From positions 1-10,452 of the forward strand of contig JAATGK010000132.1 in assembly GCA_015654715.1 (NCBI GenBank): a stretch of DNA of 10,452 nucleotides. Direction: 5' to 3'. The stretch's first letter is position 1, and every line of letters starts with the position of its first letter. This stretch comes from Alphaproteobacteria bacterium (lineage in GTDB: Bacteria; Pseudomonadota; Alphaproteobacteria; Micropepsales; Micropepsaceae). Shown here in pieces: positions 4,860 to 10,452 of this stretch. A program made the translations under genes and the position numbers. The notes under the pieces are model-generated. The model was not told the origin of the DNA. It was given only the letters and a program-made list of their open reading frames with translations, and did not search any database.

Positions 4860-5285
4860 ATGCGGGCATTGGTATTGATAGCTGCGCTGGCGATGATGAC
4901 CGGCACGGCCTTGGCAAAACCGCCGCATAAGCCCGCCGCGCCGCCCGCCAAGGCGGCCGCTGAGGCGACCTGGATCGTGGTTTGCTTCGACCAGCACGCC
5001 CAATACACGCAAGTTCTCGGCGGAGCGGGCTTCTTCCATGTCGCCAACGACGACCACAGGACCTACGACACCCAGAAGCTGGTGCAGTCCACCTTCGACG
5101 GCAACACGCTGTGCGCCATTCCCGATCCCAAGGCGCCGAAAGCCGCATCGGGCGTGGCCGAAGTCTGCGCCGACCGCAATGGCAAGATGCTGTCGGTGCT
5201 GTACGTGAAAGAGACCGCTACCAAGCGCGTCCTGCCCAAGAACGCCGATCCCTATTGCGAGGCGCACGTCGACGTCGTGCAGTAA
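4860..5285 (+). CDS. Small secreted four-cysteine protein, paralogue 2 (unknown function)
   Basis: This 141-residue precursor has a signal peptide, MRALVLIAALAMMTGTALA, with cleavage likely after ALA at 19. A Lys/Pro/Ala-rich spacer (20-36, KPPHKPAAPPAKAAAEA) that its neighbour lacks follows, then the domain shared with 4378-4737. The cysteines are at 42, 85, 103 and 133, with spacings of 43, 18 and 30 against 42, 16 and 29 in paralogue 1. GAGAGG just upstream supports the start. The Pro/Ala spacer could hold the domain away from the membrane or cell wall, or be flexible; no lipobox or anchor is seen. Tandem duplication followed by divergence is the simplest origin. No known family is recognised, so function is left open. 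Confidence 0.8.
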   Translation: MRALVLIAALAMMTGTALAKPPHKPAAPPAKAAAEATWIVVCFDQHAQYTQVLGGAGFFHVANDDHRTYDTQKLVQSTFDGNTLCAIPDPKAPKAASGVAEVCADRNGKMLSVLYVKETATKRVLPKNADPYCEAHVDVVQ

Positions 5286-5309
5286 TAAATTCTCAGGACG
5301 TGCCTATAC

Positions 5310-5367
5310 CAACGGCCTAATCCCAAACTCTTTCCGTCATGGCCGAACATCAAGCCCGGCCATGACG
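5310..5367. repeat. Palindromic repeat, family A, between convergent genes
   Basis: CGTCATGGCCG (5335-5345) and CGGCCATGACG (5357-5367) form a perfect 11-bp stem with an 11-nt loop. A leader, CAACGGCCTAATCCCAAAC, comes before it. It lies between the stop of the secreted protein gene (5285) and the stop of gshA (5385), where a bidirectional hairpin could serve both transcripts, although no T-run follows on either side. The stem ends match the termini of the 100-bp repeat at 3197-3296. The leader plus left half matches 7722-7772 in about 40 of 51 aligned columns. Confidence 0.75.
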
Positions 5368-5384
5368 ATTAGGGGTTGCTGATA

Positions 5385-6749
5385 TTACAGGAAATTGTAT
5401 TCCGTAAAGATCTGCTTGAGGTCCTTGCCCCAATCGGTGCGGTATTTCTGTAAAAGTTCTTCGGCGCGCGTGTAGCCGCGATTGACCAACTCGCGCAAGG
5501 GGACGAGGAAGCCCTCTTCCGTCATGCCGATGGCATCGTGCGCGGCGCGGCGCCTCAAACCTTCCGCCGAAATTTCCAGCATGCGCTGTGCCAGTTCCCA
5601 TACCGTGGACTTGCGGAACGGGGTCTGGAAGGCTGTACGCGCCACGCAATCGCGCATCGCCTGACGCTCGGCAGTCGTCCAATCCTTGACCATGTCCCAA
5701 GCGGCATCGAGGGCGACGTCGTCGTAGAGAATGCCGACCCATAATGCCGGCATGCCGCAGATGCGCCGCCAAGTGCCGCCGTCGGCGCCGCGCATTTCGA
5801 GGAATTTCTTGAGCCGCACTTCCGGGAAAATGGTGGTGAGGTGATCGGCCCAATCCGACATCTGCGGCTCGATGTGCGCCACTTCGGGGATTTTGTGCGC
5901 CATAAAATCGCGGAAACTTTTGCCCGCCAGATCAATGTATTTGCCGTCGCGATAGATGAAGTACATCGGCACATCGAGCACGTAATCGACATAACGCTCG
6001 AAACCCATGCCGGAATCGAACACCCACGGCAGCATGCCGGCGCGATCGTTGTCGACATCGGTCCAGACTTGGGCGCGATAAGAGAGGAAGCCGTTGTGCT
6101 TGCCTTCGCGGAACGGCGAATTGGCGAACAAAGCGGTCGCCACCGGCTGCAGCGCTAAGGCGACGCGGAATTTCTTGACCATGTCGGCTTCGGAGGAGAA
6201 GTCGAGATTGACCTGCACGGTACAGGTGCGGAACATCATCTCTTCGCCATAGCCGCCGACCTTCGGCATATAGCGCTTCATGATCTCGTAGCGTCCTTTC
6301 GGCATCGGATAGACTTCCGACAGCGGCCAGGTCGGCGCATAGCCGAGACCGATCGCACCGGCGCCGATCTCGGCGGCGACCTGGCGCACCTGCTGCTTGT
6401 GGATGTTCACCTCGGCACAAGTCTCATGCACCGTTTTCAAGGGCGCGCCCGACAGCTCGAACTGGCCGCCCGGCTCCAGACTGATGCCGGCGCCGTTCTG
6501 GGTCAGGCCGATGATGTTCTCGCCTTCCAGCACCGGCTCCCAGCCGAATTTCTGCATGCCTTGGAGCAAGGCTTTGATGCCGGGAACGCCTTCGTAGCGC
6601 AGCGGGTTGTGGGTCTTCAGGCAGTAGACGAATTTCTCGTGCTCGGTGCCGATGCGCCAATCCTCGCGCGGCTTGCTGCCATCGGCCAGATAACGCACGA
6701 GATCGTCGCGCGATTCGATAGGCCCGCCGGCCGACTGCGGAATAGACAT
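5385..6749 (-). CDS. gshA: Glutamate-cysteine ligase (plant/alphaproteobacterial type)
   Basis: This 454-residue enzyme joins L-glutamate and L-cysteine with ATP to give gamma-glutamylcysteine, the first and committed step of glutathione synthesis in the cytoplasm. Signature stretches are IGTEHEKF (33-40), SLEPGGQFELSG (90-101), PKGRYEIMKRYMP (150-162), and FRTCTVQVNLDF (173-184); these fit the GCS2-type fold of the plant-like group. The start is ATG 6747-6749 on the reverse strand, with GAGG 5 nt upstream of it; an in-frame extension to 6824 covers promoter-like sequence and is rejected. Length is normal and the C-terminus ends TEYNFL. It lies downstream of rsmE in the same direction, separated by 158 bp that hold a repeat and a candidate promoter, so it probably has its own transcription start. 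Confidence 0.96.
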   Translation of the reverse strand: MSIPQSAGGPIESRDDLVRYLADGSKPREDWRIGTEHEKFVYCLKTHNPLRYEGVPGIKALLQGMQKFGWEPVLEGENIIGLTQNGAGISLEPGGQFELSGAPLKTVHETCAEVNIHKQQVRQVAAEIGAGAIGLGYAPTWPLSEVYPMPKGRYEIMKRYMPKVGGYGEEMMFRTCTVQVNLDFSSEADMVKKFRVALALQPVATALFANSPFREGKHNGFLSYRAQVWTDVDNDRAGMLPWVFDSGMGFERYVDYVLDVPMYFIYRDGKYIDLAGKSFRDFMAHKIPEVAHIEPQMSDWADHLTTIFPEVRLKKFLEMRGADGGTWRRICGMPALWVGILYDDVALDAAWDMVKDWTTAERQAMRDCVARTAFQTPFRKSTVWELAQRMLEISAEGLRRRAAHDAIGMTEEGFLVPLRELVNRGYTRAEELLQKYRTDWGKDLKQIFTEYNFL

Positions 6750-6765
6750 GATAACCTCGTGGGGG

Positions 6766-6780
6766 ATTCCCCTAGGGAAT
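6766..6780 (-). promoter_or_regulatory. Inverted repeat in the gshA leader
   Basis: ATTCCC (6766-6771) and GGGAAT (6775-6780) form a perfect 6-bp inverted repeat around CTA. It lies 16 bp upstream of the gshA ATG, just before the ribosome site. It could be a protein-binding site or a leader hairpin that affects translation. No known regulator motif is recognised. Confidence 0.35.
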
Positions 6781-6808
6781 GTGTGGGTTTGACGCCGATG
6801 TGCGCCGC

Positions 6809-6837
6809 ATATGTAGGAACGCAAACAGGGCCGGGCA
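6809..6837 (-). promoter_or_regulatory. gshA: Candidate promoter for gshA
   Basis: Reading the reverse strand, TTGCCC (6837-6832) and TACATA (6814-6809) are separated by 17 bp, a fair sigma70-like match. Transcription would start near 6802 and give a leader of about 50 nt that contains the inverted repeat at 6766-6780. Matches are imperfect, so this is only a candidate. Confidence 0.35.
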
Positions 6838-6881
6838 AGTTGCTGCGCCCAAGCGCCTCAGTTTATCAACATTTTGATTTG

Positions 6882-6927
6882 GTCGCGCCACTTATCGGAA
6901 AACCGCTTCACACTTTTCCGGTCGCGC
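6882..6927 (-). repeat. Palindromic repeat, family B, copy 2, overlapping the rsmE 3' end
   Basis: On the reverse strand this matches 37 of 46 bases of the repeat at 4739-4784. The stem arms are CGGAAAA (6896-6902) and TTTTCCG (6914-6920). The rsmE stop TGA (6910-6908) lies in the loop, and the last codons of rsmE (encoding ATGKV) come from the right arm and flank. It could double as a 3'-end hairpin for rsmE mRNA. Confidence 0.68.
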
Positions 6928-7678
6928 TCCCGCGCCAATCGCCGCAAACTGATTGCCAGATCGCCAGCGCCGCCAGCGCCGCCGTATCGGCGCGTAAGAT
7001 GCGGGTGCCGAGTGTCACCGGCGTGACCAGTGGCAAGCTGCGCAAAAGGGCGCGCTCGGCCGGATCGAAGCCGCCTTCGGGACCGATAACTACTGCCCAA
7101 GGCTGGTGCGGGGCTGCGCGCAAAGCCTCGGCAATCGGCGCGGCGTCGCCGCCTTCGTCGCAAAACAGGATGCGGCGTCCGGCCGGCCAGGCGGCGAGCA
7201 ATTTGTCGAACCCGAGCGGCTCGCGTATTTCGGGAACACTCACCCGTCCCGATTGCTCGGCGGCTTCCACCGCGTTGGCGCGCATGCGCTCGGTGTTGAC
7301 CCTTGTGACGATGGTGCGCCGGGTGACGACCGGCTGCAGCACCCGCACGCCAAGCTCGGTCGCCTTTTGAGTGAGATAATCGGCGGGGGTTTTCTTGACC
7401 GGCGCGAACACCAGCCACAAATCCGGCACCTCGGACTGCGGCGCGATTTGCTGGGTGCACTCCACCGTGCAGGTGCGCTTGGCGGTTTCGCGCACCTCGG
7501 CCAGCCATTCGCCGTCGTGGCCATTGAACAGGCTGAGCCGGTCACCCGCTTTGGCGCGCATCACATGCAACACGTAATGCGCCTGACCCTCTTCGATCAC
7601 GACACGCGCGTCTTGCCCCAGCGCCGCCTCGACAAACAGGCGGAGTTTGCCGCCGGGATAGGTCAGATCAGAGGTCAT
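6908..7678 (-). CDS. rsmE: 16S rRNA (uracil(1498)-N3)-methyltransferase
   Basis: This 256-residue SPOUT-family methyltransferase uses S-adenosylmethionine to methylate N3 of U1498 in 16S rRNA of the 30S subunit. An N-terminal PUA-like RNA-binding part (RLFVEAAL at 13-20, HYVLHVMRAKAGDRLSLFNG at 34-53) precedes the knotted catalytic domain. That domain carries KATELGV (105-111), EAAEQSGR (138-145), IGPEGGF (198-204) and LGTRILRADTA (223-233), the last two forming the SAM site. The ATG lies at 7676-7678 on the reverse strand behind a GGAACGGGAG purine stretch. The C-terminal tail GSATGKV is derived in part from a palindromic repeat that also carries the stop codon. Its position next to gshA and near ubiA is a neighbourhood I recall from other alphaproteobacteria. 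Confidence 0.96.
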   Translation of the reverse strand: MTSDLTYPGGKLRLFVEAALGQDARVVIEEGQAHYVLHVMRAKAGDRLSLFNGHDGEWLAEVRETAKRTCTVECTQQIAPQSEVPDLWLVFAPVKKTPADYLTQKATELGVRVLQPVVTRRTIVTRVNTERMRANAVEAAEQSGRVSVPEIREPLGFDKLLAAWPAGRRILFCDEGGDAAPIAEALRAAPHQPWAVVIGPEGGFDPAERALLRSLPLVTPVTLGTRILRADTAALAALAIWQSVCGDWRGSATGKV

Positions 7679-7711
7679 CTCCCGTTCCGCCGTTACAGAT
7701 TCGAAAAAGCA

Positions 7712-7784
7712 GTGTAATATTCAACGGCTTTAATCCCAGACACTTTTCGTCATGGGTTACGATCAACGCCCGCTGGTGTAATAT
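7712..7784. repeat. Degenerate family A repeat flanked by 9-bp direct repeats
   Basis: Bases 7722-7772 match the repeat at 5310-5358 in about 40 of 51 columns (two gaps), including AACGGC, TAATCCCA, CGTCATGG, ATCAA and GCCCG. The right stem arm has decayed, so it no longer folds. An exact 9-bp direct repeat, GTGTAATAT, lies at 7712-7720 and 7776-7784, tightly bracketing the element like a target-site duplication. It occupies the gap between rsmE and the small ORF at 7792. Confidence 0.6.
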
Positions 7785-7791
7785 CACAACC

Positions 7792-7944
7792 ATGAACATG
7801 CCACGATCCAGCGGACCGATAGATTCCGACGAGCGGTTGTTCCTAAAGCTCGGCGAATTGGCTTTTGAGGAATGGAATAGCGCCGAAAACGAAGCGGCCT
7901 TCGCGGCGCTGGATTTGGCGAACCCCACCAAGACTGGGGACTAA
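7792..7944 (+). CDS. Putative 50-residue acidic protein, function unknown
   Basis: The ORF runs ATG 7792-7794 to TAA 7942-7944 and encodes MNMPRSSGPIDSDERLFLKLG... ending in PTKTGD. Residues 13-42 are acidic and helix-prone, including LGELAFEEWNSAENEAAF. That EW(N/D)SxExExAF-like pattern recalls the C-terminal tails of some small antitoxins, but the similarity is too weak to assign a function. Third codon positions are not clearly GC-rich in the first half. No Shine-Dalgarno sequence is evident; a second ATG is at 7798. It fills an otherwise empty gap and converges on the lipoprotein gene at 7962 with 17 bp between them. It could be a real small gene, a truncated remnant, or chance. Confidence 0.45.
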   Translation: MNMPRSSGPIDSDERLFLKLGELAFEEWNSAENEAAFAALDLANPTKTGD

Positions 7945-7961
7945 GTTATTCCGCGTTCCCG

Positions 7962-8483
7962 TCACTCATGAATCTTCCCGGTTCCGTTCAGGCTGACGGG
8001 TTTGACGACCAAGCGGTCGCCGTCTTCGGTGACGTCGTATTCGTCTTGCACATAGCCGGCTTTTTGCAAGGCTTCGCTTTCGCCGTTGACGTGGCAGAGG
8101 ACGCGCGCGGTGCCGCTGGGCAGGTCGGTGCGTTCCGAAACGCTGCAAATGAAATCGGTCATGCCGCCCTCGCAGCCTTTGAACTTCGCCACCCGGCCGT
8201 AATAGGGCTCGCACGCCGACCATTTGCGCAGGAACCGGTGCTTGGTGAATTCGGCGTCGAGCAATCCGGGCGGAAAATCCTCCACCGCCTCGTCGCGGTA
8301 ATGGCCGACGCACAAGCATTTGCCCGGCTTCCACGCGCTGTTCTTGGCCAGACTCGCCGCCACCAGACGCACCGGGGCGGCGGACAACGCGATTTCCTTA
8401 TCGACGCTGCGGCCGCAGGCGGTGAGCACCAGCGCCAAAACAGCCACGAAACGCCATCGCAACCCGTGCCCGATTTGTGGCAT
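7962..8483 (-). CDS. Putative lipoprotein with cysteine-rich domain, function unknown
   Basis: This 173-residue precursor has a lipoprotein signal. The basic start (MPQIGHGLRWR) is followed by the hydrophobic run FVAVLALVLTAC; lipobox LTAC places the lipidated Cys at 23. The mature part has further cysteines in CLCVGHYRDE (56, 58), SACEPYYG, KGCEGG, FICSVSE and VLCHVNGE, so disulfides in the periplasm are likely. The C-terminal part (QDEYDVTEDGDRLVVKPVSL) looks like a beta-rich end. GGGAG (8489-8493, reverse strand) is 5 nt from the ATG. The gene is divergent from ubiA with just 20 bp between start codons. I do not recognise the family; envelope location is inferred from the lipobox. Confidence 0.82.
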   Translation of the reverse strand: MPQIGHGLRWRFVAVLALVLTACGRSVDKEIALSAAPVRLVAASLAKNSAWKPGKCLCVGHYRDEAVEDFPPGLLDAEFTKHRFLRKWSACEPYYGRVAKFKGCEGGMTDFICSVSERTDLPSGTARVLCHVNGESEALQKAGYVQDEYDVTEDGDRLVVKPVSLNGTGKIHE

Positions 8484-8503
8484 AACGACTCCCGGTTCCT
8501 GTA

Positions 8504-9457
8504 ATGGCCAGTATGACAGATAACACCGAGACGCTCGTCAAGCCTGCCGATGCCGTGGCCGCCGCTTTGGTGGATCGCGCCCCGCTCGCGCTGCAGCCGT
8601 ACCTCAGGCTGATGCGGCTCGACCGTCCGATCGGGACTTGGCTGCTTTACTGGCCATGCGTGTTCGGGCTGATTCTGGGTGCGGCCGCCGACAGCCGGCC
8701 ATTTGGAACCCTGCACGACATTTTTCTGGTCATTCTCCTCGGCATCGGCGCCATCGTGATGCGCGGCGCGGGCTGCACCTATAACGACATCGTCGACCGC
8801 GATTACGACGCCAAGGTCGCCCGCACACGGGCCCGCCCGATCCCCTCCGGCGCCGTCAGCGTCCGCCGCGCTTGGGCGTTCACGCTCGGGCAATGCCTGG
8901 TGGGGCTGATCGTGCTCGTCATGCTGAACCGGATGGCAATCATCCTCGGCATGGCCTCGCTGGTGCTGGTGGCGGGCTATCCCTTCATGAAGCGCATCAC
9001 CTGGTGGCCGCAGGCGTGGCTGGGACTGACCTTCAACTGGGGGGCCGTGCTCGGCTTCGCGGCCCAGACCGGCAGCGTCGATATCGGCGACCTCTATCTC
9101 TATGCCGGGCTGTTCTTCTGGACGCTCGGCTACGACACCATCTATGCCCATCAGGACAAAGACGACGACGCCCTGATCGGGGTGAAATCGACGGCGCGGC
9201 TCCTCGGCACGCGCACCCGCGAATGGATTCTCGGCTTCTATGCCGTGGCGTTCACGCTGATTCTGGCAGCGGGCTTCACCGAGCACACCGGCGGTGTGTT
9301 CTGGATGCTGCTGCTGGCGGCAGGCGCCCACCTGCTGTGGCAGGTGCGCAGCCTCGAAATCGACAATTCGGCGAAATGCCTGAAACTGTTCCGCGCCAAC
9401 CGTGAAACCGGCGCGTTGATTGCGGCGGCCCTGCTGATTTCGACCTGGGTGGGGTGA
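8504..9457 (+). CDS. ubiA: 4-hydroxybenzoate polyprenyltransferase
   Basis: This 317-residue integral membrane prenyltransferase attaches the polyprenyl tail to 4-hydroxybenzoate in ubiquinone synthesis. Both Asp-rich Mg2+/diphosphate motifs are intact: NDIVDRDYD (94-102), and DTIYAHQDKDDD (211-222). YLRLMRLDRPIGTWLLYWP (33-51) is the usual family opening of the first helix, and RPIPSGAVS (111-119) follows motif 1. About eight hydrophobic helices are expected and visible through LIAAALLISTWVG at the end. The start at ATG 8504 or ATG 8513 cannot be decided: neither has a clear Shine-Dalgarno sequence. Its promoter must lie in or near the divergent lipoprotein gene. It converges on the phosphorelay gene with only 3 bp between stops. 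Confidence 0.96.
   Translation: MASMTDNTETLVKPADAVAAALVDRAPLALQPYLRLMRLDRPIGTWLLYWPCVFGLILGAAADSRPFGTLHDIFLVILLGIGAIVMRGAGCTYNDIVDRDYDAKVARTRARPIPSGAVSVRRAWAFTLGQCLVGLIVLVMLNRMAIILGMASLVLVAGYPFMKRITWWPQAWLGLTFNWGAVLGFAAQTGSVDIGDLYLYAGLFFWTLGYDTIYAHQDKDDDALIGVKSTARLLGTRTREWILGFYAVAFTLILAAGFTEHTGGVFWMLLLAAGAHLLWQVRSLEIDNSAKCLKLFRANRETGALIAAALLISTWVG
8513..8541 (-). promoter_or_regulatory. Candidate promoter of the lipoprotein gene, inside ubiA
   Basis: On the reverse strand, TTGACG (8541-8536) and TGTCAT (8518-8513) are separated by 17 bp. Transcription would begin around 8506, leaving a leader of about 20 nt with GGGAG before the lipoprotein ATG. The -35 box is good and the -10 box moderate. 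It falls within the first codons of ubiA, as the 20-bp intergenic gap requires. Confidence 0.38.
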
Positions 9458-9460
9458 CGC

Positions 9461-10452
9461 CTACGCCGCCACGGGTTTGTGGGCGCGCTGGCCGATGGCG
9501 AGCCAGGCGGCTTGCGAGGCGGTGTGCAGGCCGTCGACCAGGCGCGGCACTTCGGCGTCGTCGCTGCATTGACAGGCGCGTTCGAGCTGTTCGGAGAGCG
9601 CAAACACCCGCATGGCGCCGAAGGTGCCGGAGTTCGACTTCAGATCGTGCGCCTCGCGGCGGATGGTGTTGAAGTCGAGCGTTGCGGCCGCCGCTTCGAT
9701 GCGTTGCAAAGTGCCGCGCGTGTTGGAAAGATAGGCCAGCAGCATCGCGTTGTAGCGGTCCGGCGGCAGCACCTTGGCGAGCGCATCGAGCTTTTCGACG
9801 TCGAGTTCGGGAACCTCTTCCTGCGCCGGCGCGCAGTCGCCGCCATCGTCCTCCAGCCACAGCTCGGCCGAAGAGAAGCGCGCGATAACGGCCAGGAAGG
9901 TGTCCGGATTGATCGGCTTGGTGACGAACTCGACCATACCGGCCTCGGTACAGGCTTCCTTGTCCTCGCGCATGGCATTGGCGGTCATCGCCACGATCGG
10001 CACACTGCCGGCCGGCGGCGGCAGCGCCTTGATGATCTTCGAAGCCTCGATACCGCCCATGCGCGGCATCTGCATGTCCATCAGGATGACGTCGAAGCCG
10101 CCGGCCTTCGCCGCTTCCACCGCCTGAATGCCATCACCGGCGATCTCGACCGCATAGCCCGCCGATTCCAGCAGCGTGCGCGCGACCATGACGTTGATTT
10201 CGTTGTCCTCGGCGAGCAGCACGCGGCCGCGGGTACGGGCCGGTTCGGGCCCGCCCTCGGCGGCAGCCGGTGCGGACGGTGCGGGAGGTGCGACATTTGT
10301 CTGGACGGGCGCGGGTTGCGGCGCAAGGGATGCGGCCTCCGGCAGCACCGGCGCGGCAACGGACACGTCCTCGCGCCCGTCGGCTTTAAAATTCTGCACC
10401 AGCGTCGTTTCGCGCACCGGCTTGGTCAGCACCGCATCGACCCCGGCCTTGC
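9461..10452 (-). CDS. Phosphorelay protein, C-terminal part: receiver end, receiver, Hpt (probable hybrid histidine kinase)
   Basis: The frame is open to the window edge, so the N-terminus is missing; GTG 10432 is not a real start. The first visible residues, KAGVDAVLTKPVR, are the end of a first receiver domain (the conserved KP). A long Ala/Pro linker follows (10357-10240 or so). Next is a complete second receiver: acidic pair in LLAEDNEIN, phospho-acceptor Asp in VILMDMQMP (codon 10076-10078), Thr in AMTANAMRED, Lys in FVTKPIN. Near the C-terminus is an Hpt domain whose phospho-His is in REAHDLKSNSGTFGA (codon 9647-9649). This order is usual at the C-terminus of BarA-like hybrid sensor kinases, so a kinase core probably lies upstream. 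The signal and output are unknown. The stop is 3 bp from the convergent ubiA stop. Confidence 0.9.
   Translation of the reverse strand, partial: KAGVDAVLTKPVRETTLVQNFKADGREDVSVAAPVLPEAASLAPQPAPVQTNVAPPAPSAPAAAEGGPEPARTRGRVLLAEDNEINVMVARTLLESAGYAVEIAGDGIQAVEAAKAGGFDVILMDMQMPRMGGIEASKIIKALPPPAGSVPIVAMTANAMREDKEACTEAGMVEFVTKPINPDTFLAVIARFSSAELWLEDDGGDCAPAQEEVPELDVEKLDALAKVLPPDRYNAMLLAYLSNTRGTLQRIEAAAATLDFNTIRREAHDLKSNSGTFGAMRVFALSEQLERACQCSDDAEVPRLVDGLHTASQAAWLAIGQRAHKPVAA

Noticed and set aside
6399..7370. 323-codon plus-strand frame across gshA and rsmE
   Set aside because: It spans two well-identified genes and their gap on the opposite strand; no domain is recognisable.
8159..9331. 390-codon minus-strand frame opposite ubiA
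   Set aside because: Composition is that of an antisense shadow, and ubiA on the plus strand has both Asp-rich motifs intact.
10430..10432. GTG as the start of the phosphorelay protein
   Set aside because: The frame remains open to the window edge and the residues before it (KAGVDA) continue a receiver-domain C-terminus, so the gene starts outside the window.
1..10452. tRNA, rRNA, CRISPR array, transposase or prophage genes
   Set aside because: I looked for these on both strands and saw no repeat-spacer pattern, no RNA gene signature and no transposase or integrase motif.

Overview
The window is GC-rich and almost fully packed with genes. It looks like a chromosomal segment of an alphaproteobacterium. 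The evidence is the ubiA / rsmE / gshA neighbourhood, the plant/alphaproteobacterial type of glutamate-cysteine ligase, and short palindromic intergenic repeats (CGTCATGGCC...GGCCATGACG, and CCGAAAAGTG...GGTTTTCGG) of kinds common in that class. I cannot name the genus. I see no rRNA, tRNA, CRISPR array or transposase.

Region 1 (1-2104) is the accessory part. The 3' end of tldD is followed by a toxin-first RelE/HigB-like (Gp49 family) toxin with a one-base-overlapping HTH antitoxin. Next come a small two-helix membrane protein and a FitAB/VapBC-type ribbon-helix-helix antitoxin with a PIN-domain toxin. Both toxin-antitoxin pairs have a recognisable promoter overlaid by repeated CATG-containing half-sites. 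A 21-bp stretch of the tldD 3' end recurs exactly downstream of the first pair, so that pair sits between direct repeats.

Region 2 (2109-4344) holds a CPBP-family membrane protease homologue on the minus strand. Divergent from it are a DUF952 protein, a 100-bp three-hairpin palindromic repeat and an aldo/keto reductase.

Region 3 (4378-5285) holds two tandem, clearly paralogous small secreted proteins of unknown function, each with four conserved cysteines. A palindromic repeat separates them.

Region 4 (5385-9457) contains core metabolism. On the minus strand, rsmE (16S rRNA methylation) lies upstream of gshA (first step of glutathione synthesis). ubiA (ubiquinone synthesis) is on the plus strand. 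Between rsmE and ubiA are a 50-codon ORF and a lipoprotein gene of unknown function. The last codons and stop of rsmE lie inside a palindromic repeat related to the one at 4739.

Region 5 (9461-10452) is the C-terminal part of a minus-strand phosphorelay protein, probably a hybrid histidine kinase: end of one receiver, Ala/Pro linker, complete second receiver, Hpt domain. It runs off the window.

The most interesting observations are the repeat-bracketed toxin-antitoxin unit, the apparently leaderless vapB start under a palindromic operator, the tandem four-cysteine secreted proteins, and two dispersed repeat families, one of which supplies a gene's 3' end.
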